Shown here one piece after another: positions 1-5,918 of a stretch of DNA of 20,940 nt. The notes beneath the pieces are model-generated. The model did not search any database. It was not told where the DNA came from and saw nothing but the letters and a program-made list of their open reading frames with translations. This DNA comes from Patescibacteria group bacterium (GTDB taxonomy: Bacteria > Patescibacteriota > Minisyncoccia > Moranbacterales > JAKLHP01). The stretch covers positions 1 to 20,940 of the forward strand of contig JAKLHP010000003.1 of the NCBI GenBank assembly GCA_022710085.1, in the 5' to 3' direction. The position numbers were made by a program, and so were the translations under genes. The number at the start of each line of letters is the position of its first letter. The first letter of the stretch is position 1.

Positions 1-1
1 T

Positions 2-904
2 CTTATAGGAGAATACATGCTGGAAGAATATGCTGGCATTCCGGTTGAAGTTGAATATGCCAGCGAATTCCGCTATCGCAAGCCACTCCTGGATAAAAAT
101 ACAGCTGTTGTGGCTATTTCCCAATCAGGCGAAACAGCCGACACTTTGGCAGCTATCCGTGAAGCAGAAAACAAAGGTGCCATAACCTTAGGTATAGTAA
201 ATACAGTCGGATCCACAATAGCTCGTGAAACTGTCGCCGGAGTTTATAACCATGCCGGACCGGAAATCGGAGTAGCTTCGACCAAAGCTTTTACCTCGCA
301 GCTTTCGATTTTTGTTCTACTGGCCATATTTCTCGGAAGGCAGAGGGAAATGTCCATGGTGATGGGGAAAAGGATTGCCACTGAAATGAACAAGATTCCG
401 AGACTTCAGGAAAAAATTATCAAACAATCAAAAGAAATAAAAAACATTGCCAAAAAGTACATCAAATACAGCAATTTGTTGTATCTCGGAAGAAAATATA
501 ACTTTCCTATCGCCCTCGAAGGAGCGCTTAAGATAAAAGAGATTTCTTATGTTAACGCCCAGGGTTATCCTTCGGGAGAAATGAAGCACGGAACAATCGC
601 TCTTATCGACAAAAATTTTCCTTCAATTTTCATTGCTCCGAAAGACAGTGTCTATGAAAAAAACTTAAGCGGAATGCAAGAAATTAAAGCGCGGGGAGGA
701 AAAATAATCGCGATTGCCACTGAAGGAGACAATATCATCAAAAAACTAGCTGATGACGTGATATATATTCCCAAGACCTTAGAAATGCTTACCCCGCTTT
801 TATCAGTAATCCCGCTCCAGTTTCTGGCTTATTATGTCGGGGTTGGTAAGGGCTACGATGTTGATAAGCCGAGAAATTTAGCAAAAAGCGTTACTGTAGA
901 ATAA
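2..904 (+). CDS. glmS: Glutamine-fructose-6-phosphate aminotransferase, C-terminal part (5' end outside window)
   Basis: GlmS makes glucosamine-6-phosphate from fructose-6-phosphate and glutamine, the first step towards UDP-GlcNAc and peptidoglycan. Only the isomerase half is present, about 300 codons of a protein usually near 600. The frame is open to the window edge: the codons before the first ATG (17) read LIGEY and continue the family pattern, so that ATG is internal. Visible SIS-domain signatures are VEYASEFRYR, the sugar-phosphate loop SQSGETADT (about nt 119-145), GPEIGVASTKAFTSQ, SGEMKHG (about nt 572-592) and the C-terminal tail KPRNLAKSVTVE that closes the active site. The N-terminal glutaminase domain is upstream of the window. 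The stop is 2 nt before rlmN, so the two are probably co-transcribed. Family assignment is very secure. Confidence 0.97.
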   Translation, partial: LIGEYMLEEYAGIPVEVEYASEFRYRKPLLDKNTAVVAISQSGETADTLAAIREAENKGAITLGIVNTVGSTIARETVAGVYNHAGPEIGVASTKAFTSQLSIFVLLAIFLGRQREMSMVMGKRIATEMNKIPRLQEKIIKQSKEIKNIAKKYIKYSNLLYLGRKYNFPIALEGALKIKEISYVNAQGYPSGEMKHGTIALIDKNFPSIFIAPKDSVYEKNLSGMQEIKARGGKIIAIATEGDNIIKKLADDVIYIPKTLEMLTPLLSVIPLQFLAYYVGVGKGYDVDKPRNLAKSVTVE

Positions 905-906
905 AT

Positions 907-1929
907 ATGAATTTAGAAAAACTGGAAAAAATATTAAAAGAAAATAATCAGCCTCAGTTTAGGCTGGAGCAGACCAAAAAAGCCATTTTTGAGGATAGTG
1001 TTTCTTCGTTCTCGGAAATTACGACCATCCCTTTAGATTTGAGAAAGAGATTTGAGAAAGAGATTGACATCTTATCTTTTGAAGTGGAGAAAATCTTGGT
1101 TTCGAATGATAAAAGATCGGCAAAAGCGCTTCTCAGACTGAAAGATAATAATTGCATGGAGTCGGTGTTACTGTCGCCAAGACCAAACACTTGGACAGTC
1201 TGCATTTCATCGCAGGTCGGATGTCCTTTGGGATGTGAATTTTGTGCAACAGGAAAAGGGGGATTCAAGAGAAATCTGACTTCGGAAGAAATAACTGATC
1301 AAATATTATTCTGGCGCCAGTATCTTAATCGGAAAAAATTTCCGGCTTTATCAAATATTGTATATATGGGAATGGGAGAGCCGATGCTTAACTGGGAAAA
1401 TGTCAAAAAAAGCGTGGAGGATCTGATTGATATAAAGCTGTTTAATTTTGGCTCAAGAAGCATTTCGATTTCCACAGTTGGCATTAAAGGTGGAATTGAA
1501 AAATTTTTGGCTGAATTTCCGCAAGTTAATCTGGCGATTTCTCTTCATTTTGCAGACAATGAAATGCGGAGCAAATATATGCCGGCAAATAAGGCTTATG
1601 ATTTGGAGAATATAAAAAAAGATCTGCAGGAATATTTCAGGAAAAGCAAAAGGAAAGTTTTTATAGAATATATTATGTTCGATGGGATTAATGACAGCCT
1701 GGGTGATGCAAAAGGATTGGCAGAGTATCTGAATTCAATAGGAAATGCTTATCTCCTCCACGTTAATCTTATCTCGTACAATAAAACATCCGGAGAATTT
1801 ATATCTTCTTCGAAAAATAAAATAGAAAGATTTAAGAATTTTCTTCTTCAGAATAGAATAAATGCGACCATAAGAAAAAGCCTCGGGACTGAAATCGCCG
1901 GGGCTTGTGGACAACTAACAGGGAAATAA
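907..1929 (+). CDS. rlmN: Dual-specificity 23S rRNA (A2503-C2) / tRNA (A37-C2) methyltransferase RlmN
   Basis: A radical-SAM enzyme that methylates C2 of adenosine 2503 in 23S rRNA and, in several bacteria, A37 of some tRNAs. The 340-aa length is normal. The iron-sulfur motif CxxxCxxC is at C106, C110 and C113 (GCPLGCEFCATG). C99 (TVCISSQVG) and C334 (GACGQL) match the two extra cysteines of the RlmN mechanism, so the enzyme looks intact. Other family blocks are YMGMGEPMLNW, LAISLHF and RKSLGTEIAGACGQL. It follows glmS after 2 nt and has no Shine-Dalgarno, which suggests translation coupled to the upstream gene. A converging minus-strand unit ends just downstream. Confidence 0.96.
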   Translation: MNLEKLEKILKENNQPQFRLEQTKKAIFEDSVSSFSEITTIPLDLRKRFEKEIDILSFEVEKILVSNDKRSAKALLRLKDNNCMESVLLSPRPNTWTVCISSQVGCPLGCEFCATGKGGFKRNLTSEEITDQILFWRQYLNRKKFPALSNIVYMGMGEPMLNWENVKKSVEDLIDIKLFNFGSRSISISTVGIKGGIEKFLAEFPQVNLAISLHFADNEMRSKYMPANKAYDLENIKKDLQEYFRKSKRKVFIEYIMFDGINDSLGDAKGLAEYLNSIGNAYLLHVNLISYNKTSGEFISSSKNKIERFKNFLLQNRINATIRKSLGTEIAGACGQLTGK

Positions 1930-1931
1930 TA

Positions 1932-1975
1932 TTTTATTAAATAAAAATCCCTGAGGATAAAAACCGCCAGGGATT
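1932..1975 (-). terminator. Intrinsic terminator of the two-small-ORF unit
   Basis: A perfect 8-bp inverted repeat, AATCCCTG (1946-1953) and CAGGGATT (1968-1975), has a U-rich tail on the minus strand (TTTTTATTTAATAAAA). The plus-strand side lacks a T-run, so it mainly serves the minus-strand genes ending at 1995, though the stem may also slow transcripts leaving rlmN. Confidence 0.75.
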
Positions 1976-1994
1976 ATGGTAATTAATGATGTTT

Positions 1995-2171
1995 TCAATG
2001 AGAAATTGATCTCAAAATCTCATGGAATTCTCGATGATCCTCAATTATGCCTGATGGTCTGCAGAATGTCCAACCGCAACCATTTAGGCAGCGCCCATAA
2101 GTTTTATGCTGCAACTTATGGCCAAATATAGCGCAGATTATTTTTAATAACCATTGTGGAGATTTATTCAT
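1995..2171 (-). CDS. 58-aa cysteine-rich small protein, DUF1660-like
   Basis: A 58-codon frame with a strong Shine-Dalgarno (AAGGAGG, 8 nt before the ATG at 2171). The protein has an N-terminal hydrophobic stretch (WLLKIICAIFGHK), then a cluster of cysteines: C13, C28, C32 (GRCLNGCGW) and C37. The FGHK followed by a CxxxC knuckle resembles small phage-associated zinc-ribbon proteins of the DUF1660 type. That link is a visual match only. The C-terminal third is charged and histidine-containing (EDHREFHEIL). It is the second gene of a two-gene minus-strand unit, 30 nt after the 42-aa ORF and before a terminator. Function unknown. Its reality is supported by the RBS, promoter and terminator rather than by homology. 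Confidence 0.75.
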   Translation of the reverse strand: MNKSPQWLLKIICAIFGHKLQHKTYGRCLNGCGWTFCRPSGIIEDHREFHEILRSISH

Positions 2172-2201
2172 GTAATTCCTCCTTTTTATAGAGACAGCGA
2201 T

Positions 2202-2330
2202 TCAATATCCTCGAAGAAGAGAACGTATCTCCATTGCTATCCTTGCTAACAGTGCTCCGAGCATTGCAAAAGGAATTATGAGCACAAAAAGACTCCATCT
2301 GCCAATATTCTTGATAAATTCTTTTGCCAT
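2202..2330 (-). CDS. 42-aa single-pass membrane peptide
   Basis: A 42-codon frame starting at 2330 behind an excellent Shine-Dalgarno (AAAAGGAGG). A short basic N-terminus (MAKEFIKNIGR) is followed by one hydrophobic helix (about residues 13-30, SLFVLIIPFAMLGALLA) and a basic tail (RIAMEIRSLLRGY), so it should be a single-pass inner-membrane peptide. It is first in a two-gene unit with a near-consensus promoter and an operator-like dyad. Size and topology recall type I toxins and small membrane regulatory peptides, but no family is recognised and no antisense RNA was seen. Function unknown. Confidence 0.72.
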   Translation of the reverse strand: MAKEFIKNIGRWSLFVLIIPFAMLGALLARIAMEIRSLLRGY

Positions 2331-2349
2331 AACGCCCCTCCTTTTCTTG

Positions 2350-2380
2350 AAAATAGTATTAAACTATTTAATGCTATTTT
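2350..2380. promoter_or_regulatory. 31-bp dyad overlapping the -10 region, operator-like or 5'-UTR hairpin
   Basis: Plus-strand reading: AAAATAG (2350-2356), T, ATTAAA (2358-2363), CTA, TTTAAT (2367-2372), G, CTATTTT (2374-2380). The arms match at 13 of 14 positions with a 3-nt centre. The dyad overlaps the edge of the -10 box and covers the expected start of transcription, a usual place for a repressor site. It could equally fold as a hairpin in the leader RNA. Confidence 0.5.
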
Positions 2381-2407
2381 TATACACCTTAGAAGATTTT
2401 AAGTCAA
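2379..2407 (-). promoter_or_regulatory. Sigma-70 promoter of the two-small-ORF unit
   Basis: On the minus strand, TTGACT (2407-2402), a 17-nt spacer, then TATAAA (2384-2379). Five of six bases match consensus in each box. The -35 box lies only a base or so beyond the yjbQ stop codon, so the promoter is packed directly against the upstream gene. Confidence 0.72.
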
Positions 2408-2408
2408 T

Positions 2409-2852
2409 TTATTCTCCGATGATCTGAAGAGCGACTTGGCGGGGACGTGAACGGTCGAGTTCAATGGCGAATACCCGTTGCCACCTTCCAAGCTGGAGCC
2501 CGTTTTTTATTACATTTACCAATGTCGAAGTTGGAAGATGCAGAGCTTTATTGTGAGCATGGCCGTTGGCGCATTCTCCGTCGCACATATTCACGGTTCG
2601 AATTTCAAAATTATCATGCATATATTGATAAGTTCTTGGGGCCAGCTTTTCCAAAAGCTTTTTCATATCTTCAATAAGAAGCGGTTCGGCTTCGTTAACA
2701 ATTACAGCCATTGTTGTATGCATGCTTTGGATGTTTATAATTCCGTTCTCGATGCCGGCCTCTTTTATTTTTTTCTGGATCTTATCGGTGATGTCGATGA
2801 AGTCGAGAGTGGTCGCAGTTTTTAGGTCGATAACCTGATTGATGATTTTCAT
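2409..2852 (-). CDS. yjbQ: YjbQ/UPF0047 family protein (secondary thiamine-phosphate synthase-like)
   Basis: Family hallmarks are present throughout: the HTTMAVIVNEAEP strand, the DGECANGHAHNKALHLP motif and the C-terminal block GRWQRVFAIELDRSRPRQV. YjbQ proteins are small trimeric enzymes of about 140 aa with weak thiamine-phosphate-synthase-like activity reported in E. coli. The physiological role is unclear. I place the start at the ATG at 2852 (147 aa). A TTG at 2879 in the same frame would add 9 residues (LINKEPST), but it lies only about 10 nt from a likely -10 (TATAAT at 2894-2889), leaving almost no leader. No good Shine-Dalgarno is seen. It is transcribed alone, with the small-ORF promoter beginning at its stop codon. 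Confidence 0.92.
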   Translation of the reverse strand: MKIINQVIDLKTATTLDFIDITDKIQKKIKEAGIENGIINIQSMHTTMAVIVNEAEPLLIEDMKKLLEKLAPRTYQYMHDNFEIRTVNMCDGECANGHAHNKALHLPTSTLVNVIKNGLQLGRWQRVFAIELDRSRPRQVALQIIGE

Positions 2853-2888
2853 AGTACTAGGTTCTTTATTTATTAACAAACAACTTTT

Positions 2889-2894
2889 ATTATA
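2889..2894 (-). promoter_or_regulatory. Probable -10 element for yjbQ
   Basis: A perfect TATAAT on the minus strand, about 37 nt upstream of the chosen ATG. No convincing -35 is found at 16-18 nt, so the call rests on the -10 alone. Confidence 0.35.
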
Positions 2895-2904
2895 TTCCTC
2901 TTAC

Positions 2905-2938
2905 ATAAAAAGAAAAGGTCCTGTCAATGCAGGACCTT
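2905..2938 (-). terminator. Intrinsic terminator ending the elp3-Nudix-small ORF operon
   Basis: A 9-bp perfect stem, AAGGTCCTG (2915-2923) with CAGGACCTT (2930-2938), has a 6-nt loop and on the minus strand is followed by TTTTCTTTTT. It lies 11 nt past the stop of the 55-aa ORF. Confidence 0.88.
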
Positions 2939-2949
2939 GCAGGACGGCG

Positions 2950-3117
2950 CTAGAAGAATGTGCGGAATAGTCTTTTCCAAAAGCTTGGTCTCCTCCTCAT
3001 CTTTTTGAAAAATTTGTCAGGATCTCTTTCGTATTTTTCCCTGAAATCTTTCGGTACCTCTTTTGGGAAACAATGTTCTGTTCCTATGACTGGAATTTTC
3101 TTCCAATATCCTTCCAT
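2950..3117 (-). CDS. 55-aa basic aromatic small protein
   Basis: A 55-codon frame whose ATG (3117) follows a strong Shine-Dalgarno (ACAGGAGGAAACAA) placed in the 15-nt gap after the Nudix gene. It is the third gene of the elp3 operon, with a terminator right after it. The protein has no membrane segment. It contains KDFREKYERDPDKFFKKM and ends in an Arg/Phe-rich tail (RRRPSFWKRLFRTFF). The basic, aromatic tail suggests binding to nucleic acid or a membrane surface, but this is a guess. No family recognised. Confidence 0.72.
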   Translation of the reverse strand: MEGYWKKIPVIGTEHCFPKEVPKDFREKYERDPDKFFKKMRRRPSFWKRLFRTFF

Positions 3118-3132
3118 TTGTTTCCTCCTGTT

Positions 3133-3525
3133 TTACTTAATGAATCTAAAATACTTGAGAGCTGGGATAATGTTCAGTCCGAGATTTTCCGGAAGATTAT
3201 CAAGATCAAACCAACCCCATTTTCTAATATCTTCGCCTGGCTTTATTTCTTCGATTCTTTTGGCGAGAAAATGGACCAAAATCACATCCGATTTCCCTTC
3301 TGGAGTTTCTTTGATGGCATATGTAAAAAATGGGTTTTCATTTAAAATTTCAATTTCAATTCCCAGTTCTTCTTTTGATCTTCTTTTTGCCGTATCGACA
3401 AGAGATTCATCTTCTTTGGTTCTGCCGCCACAAAACTTCCAAAGATCCTCTTTGTAATCCCTGTCTAATAATACCTTATCATTTTCCACAATAACCGGAC
3501 CCGATACCACTAATAGCCTATCCAT
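3133..3525 (-). CDS. Nudix hydrolase with a non-canonical Nudix box
   Basis: A 130-aa protein of the MutT/Nudix superfamily, which cleaves nucleoside diphosphates linked to another group. The fold is recognisable: N-terminal strand LLVVSGPVIVENDKVLL, DLWKFCGGR and a Nudix box starting GRTKEDE. The consensus GX5EX7REUXEEXGU reads here G-R-T-K-E-D-E, seven residues, then R-R-S-K-E-E-L-G-I. The paired glutamates are kept but the Glu of RE, a metal ligand/base in MutT, is Arg. Substrate cannot be told from sequence. It starts 4 nt after the elp3 stop and lies 15 nt before the 55-aa ORF, so it is the middle gene of an operon. Confidence 0.9.
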   Translation of the reverse strand: MDRLLVVSGPVIVENDKVLLDRDYKEDLWKFCGGRTKEDESLVDTAKRRSKEELGIEIEILNENPFFTYAIKETPEGKSDVILVHFLAKRIEEIKPGEDIRKWGWFDLDNLPENLGLNIIPALKYFRFIK

Positions 3526-3529
3526 ATGA

Positions 3530-5143
3530 TTATAAATATTTTACCATATAAGTATTCTCAATTTTATATCCCAGCTTTCGATAGTACTCCCTGACGCCGA
3601 TTCCTGATATTACTACAATTTTCTTCAGATTAAATTCTTTTTTGGATATTTTTTCCGCTTCCTGGATTAATTTTTTTCCAAGCCCAATGTGCTGGGGAGA
3701 ATTTTTCTCTTGTTTGTTTATTCTCGCTAATTTTCCGTAAGTATGCAACTCACGGATGATAGCTGAGTTTCGAAGAACTGAAATGAAATTGTCCCGGTTG
3801 TTGTTTTTAGGAATACGGAGGCGAAGAAGAGCGAACAATTTTTTCTTGTTAGGCGAGACATATTGCAAAAATATTTCTTTTCCTTCCGATGCTTCATAAT
3901 CAATCCTGGCTAAAACGATCTTCTCTTTGATTGCATAACTGGTTCCGACTTCTCGGCACCGGATGCAGGAGCAAGAAGATTTTTTTTCGATAAGCTGGCG
4001 AAGATTAGAAACGGTTGGTCCGGCAACAATGGAAGTTGAAGGAACATCGCGAACTAAACGGGCGATTCGAACATAAGAAGGAATGATATTTTTTTTCACT
4101 TTCAAAATAAATTCCTGGAAATTTTTATCAGAAAGAGGCTTGTATTTTCCATTTTTCCAAAGCTTAAACAAGTTGCTGTTTTTGGTTATAACTGTCGGAT
4201 AAATCTTCAGCATATCCGGTTGGAAAGCGGGATTCTTGAATAACTCCTGAAACATCAGATAATCTTTTTCGAGATCAGAACCGTAAAGTCCGGGCATAAT
4301 ATGGTAGTTTATCTTAAATCCGGAATCCTTTAATAATTTAGAGGCTTCCATGGTGGCTTTTACGGAATGCCCGCGCTTATTTTTTTCCAGAACATCGTCA
4401 AAGACGCTTTGCACTCCCAATTCTACCCGGGTGCATCCTAAATCCCGGAAATTAATAATTTCTTTTTTATCAATATGATCCGGTCGGGTTTCTAGGGTTA
4501 ATCCAACAATTCGATGCTTGGCTTTCTCATTTTTCTTCTGTTCTTTTAATAATAATTGATTAATATTAACTTTTTCCGCCAAAGGCGGATCCGCCTTTGG
4601 CGGAAACTTTCTGTTATATTCATTGCATGCCTTAAAACATTCATATATGAATCGTTTCTGATATGACTTTGGCAAACTGGAAAATGTTCCTCCCATCACG
4701 ATAAGCTCAATCTTGTCAGTATGATGGCCGTTGAGCTCCAAAGATTTTATTCTGGTTTGCACTTGCCGATAAGGGTTGAATTTTTCCTTGATAGCTCTCA
4801 TTACCGCCGGCTCATTGGAAAGATAACTTTTAGGCATGTCTTTCTCGGTAGGACAGTAAATGCATTTTCCAGGACAAGGATAAGCCTTGGTCAGGACGGC
4901 AACGACTGCTACTCCGGACTGGGTACGAACCGACCGACTTTGGAGGATATTTTCAAACTTTTCATTCCTTTTTATTTTTCCGCCTTTCACCATCTGGTCA
5001 TAACCGTTTCGAAGATCGGCATTAGTTGGAGGAAATCCTCCAATTTTTTTGCAGATGTCTTTTTTGAGTTGCTGAAAATCCAAGCTGTTTTTCGGCAGCT
5101 TTTTCATTGCTAACTTTATGAATTTATCGTAGGATTTAGACAT
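3530..5143 (-). CDS. elp3: Elp3-family tRNA uridine(34) carboxymethyltransferase-like enzyme (radical SAM + acetyltransferase)
   Basis: Elp3 uses S-adenosylmethionine and acetyl-CoA to build 5-carboxymethyl on wobble uridine of tRNAs. In eukaryotes it is the catalytic subunit of Elongator. Some bacteria carry it as a stand-alone enzyme. The 537-aa protein has an N-terminal tRNA-binding region, radical-SAM cysteines C90, C94, C97 (CPGKCIYC), VMGGTFSSLP (149-158), LETRPD (217-222) and VELGVQS (240-246). It also has the Cys-rich linker CSCIRCREVG (391-400) and a C-terminal GNAT domain with the acetyl-CoA loop QHIGLGKKL (484-492) and GVREYYRKLGY (516-526). Residues about 180-191 (FPPKADPPLAEK) are encoded by a 34-bp perfect palindrome and look like an in-frame insertion. 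First gene of an elp3-Nudix-55 aa operon. No Shine-Dalgarno is seen. The start codon abuts that of the divergent methyltransferase. Confidence 0.95.
   Translation of the reverse strand: MSKSYDKFIKLAMKKLPKNSLDFQQLKKDICKKIGGFPPTNADLRNGYDQMVKGGKIKRNEKFENILQSRSVRTQSGVAVVAVLTKAYPCPGKCIYCPTEKDMPKSYLSNEPAVMRAIKEKFNPYRQVQTRIKSLELNGHHTDKIELIVMGGTFSSLPKSYQKRFIYECFKACNEYNRKFPPKADPPLAEKVNINQLLLKEQKKNEKAKHRIVGLTLETRPDHIDKKEIINFRDLGCTRVELGVQSVFDDVLEKNKRGHSVKATMEASKLLKDSGFKINYHIMPGLYGSDLEKDYLMFQELFKNPAFQPDMLKIYPTVITKNSNLFKLWKNGKYKPLSDKNFQEFILKVKKNIIPSYVRIARLVRDVPSTSIVAGPTVSNLRQLIEKKSSCSCIRCREVGTSYAIKEKIVLARIDYEASEGKEIFLQYVSPNKKKLFALLRLRIPKNNNRDNFISVLRNSAIIRELHTYGKLARINKQEKNSPQHIGLGKKLIQEAEKISKKEFNLKKIVVISGIGVREYYRKLGYKIENTYMVKYL
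4573..4606. repeat. 34-bp perfect palindrome inside elp3
   Basis: The left arm (4573-4589, TTTCCGCCAAAGGCGGA) is the exact reverse complement of 4590-4606. Each arm also holds its own small hairpin (CCGCC-AAA-GGCGG), so the element is two hairpins in inverted orientation joined at GGATCC. It is GC-rich in an AT-rich gene and encodes FPPKADPPLAE. Partial copies are found at 5970-5985 and 6414-6426. Confidence 0.9.
5107..5135 (+). promoter_or_regulatory. Possible promoter of the Trm9-like gene within elp3
   Basis: TTGCTA (5107-5112), a 17-nt spacer, then TAGGAT (5130-5135), all within the 5' coding part of elp3. Predicted transcription would start within a few bases of the ATG at 5144, giving a nearly leaderless mRNA. 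Both boxes are imperfect. Confidence 0.3.
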
Positions 5144-5836
5144 ATGAAAAAAGATGATGTGGAAAAAATATTAAATAGCTTGGAATCGGGATATGATTTT
5201 ATGGCGGATAAGTTTAGCGAAACCAGGAAGCATTTCTGGCGGGAATTGGAATTTATCAAGGATTATGCCAAAAATGAAGATAAGATTTTAGATTTTGGAT
5301 GCGGAAGCGGAAGACTGCTGGAATTATTTTCTGATAAAAAAATAAAATATTATGGCGTTGATGTTTCAGAAAAGCTGGTAGAGATAGCCAGTAATAAGCA
5401 TTCGAGAGAAAATACACGCTTTTCAAAAATCAATACCCGTCAAACAAGCTTATCATTTAATAATGATTTTTTCAATACCATTTATTCCATTGCAGTTTTT
5501 CATCATTTTCCCGGAAAGGAGTATCAGGAAAAGATGGCAAAAGAATTATTTCGAATTACCAAACCAGGAGGTCGTGTAGTAATAACCGTTTGGAATCTTT
5601 GGCAGATAAAATATATTAAAAATATTTTTAAAAATTGGATTAATAAATTATTATTAAGAGATTTTCTGGATTGGAATGATTGTTACGTAACATTCAAAGA
5701 CAATCAGGGTGATGTTTTCAAGCGCTATCACCATGCATTTACCACGAGAGAGTTGAAACGTCTTTTTGAAAAAGCGGGATTTAAGGAAGACAGAATTATA
5801 AGCGGGAAAAACCTTGTTTTTATAGGAAAAAAATGA
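5144..5836 (+). CDS. SAM-dependent methyltransferase resembling Trm9/ALKBH8 (wobble carboxymethyluridine methyl ester forming)
   Basis: A class I methyltransferase of 230 aa: SAM motif I ILDFGCGSGR (48-57), acidic strand end YYGVDVS (69-75), and motif post-I/IV YSIAVFHHF (114-122). Several blocks recall yeast Trm9 as I remember it: YDFMADKFSETRKHFW near the N-terminus (Trm9: YNEIAPHFSQTR...W), SIAVFHHF (SIAVVHHW), ITVWNLWQ (IYCWALEQ) and KRYHHAFTTREL near the end (RYYHLYREGEL). Trm9 methylates the cm5U made by Elongator to mcm5U. The gene here faces elp3 with no base between the two start codons, which supports a shared pathway. The eukaryotic partner Trm112 is not seen. Methyltransferase: very likely. 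Trm9-like activity: inference. Confidence 0.85.
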   Translation: MKKDDVEKILNSLESGYDFMADKFSETRKHFWRELEFIKDYAKNEDKILDFGCGSGRLLELFSDKKIKYYGVDVSEKLVEIASNKHSRENTRFSKINTRQTSLSFNNDFFNTIYSIAVFHHFPGKEYQEKMAKELFRITKPGGRVVITVWNLWQIKYIKNIFKNWINKLLLRDFLDWNDCYVTFKDNQGDVFKRYHHAFTTRELKRLFEKAGFKEDRIISGKNLVFIGKK

Positions 5837-5839
5837 AAT

Positions 5840-5867
5840 TTTACATATGGACAGTTTGTGATATAAT
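5840..5867 (+). promoter_or_regulatory. Sigma-70 promoter of the Tic20-like gene
   Basis: TTTACA (5840-5845), 16-nt spacer, perfect TATAAT (5862-5867). The sequence around the -10, GTGATATAAT (5858-5867), is identical to ten bases of the lexA operator/-10 region at 13620-13629. Confidence 0.7.
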
Positions 5868-5918
5868 TACAGCAAAGGTAATTTAATCGTAATAATCATA
5901 ATAAGAAGGAGGTGAATT

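Noticed and set aside
2447..2825. Two plus-strand frames of 76 and 115 codons opposite yjbQ
   Set aside because: They lie fully antisense to a strongly conserved gene, show no family pattern and no ribosome binding site.
2960..3457. 165-codon plus-strand frame opposite the Nudix and 55-aa genes
   Set aside because: Phe/Ser-rich composition typical of the reverse complement of Lys/Glu-rich coding. The minus-strand genes have real motifs, RBS and terminator.
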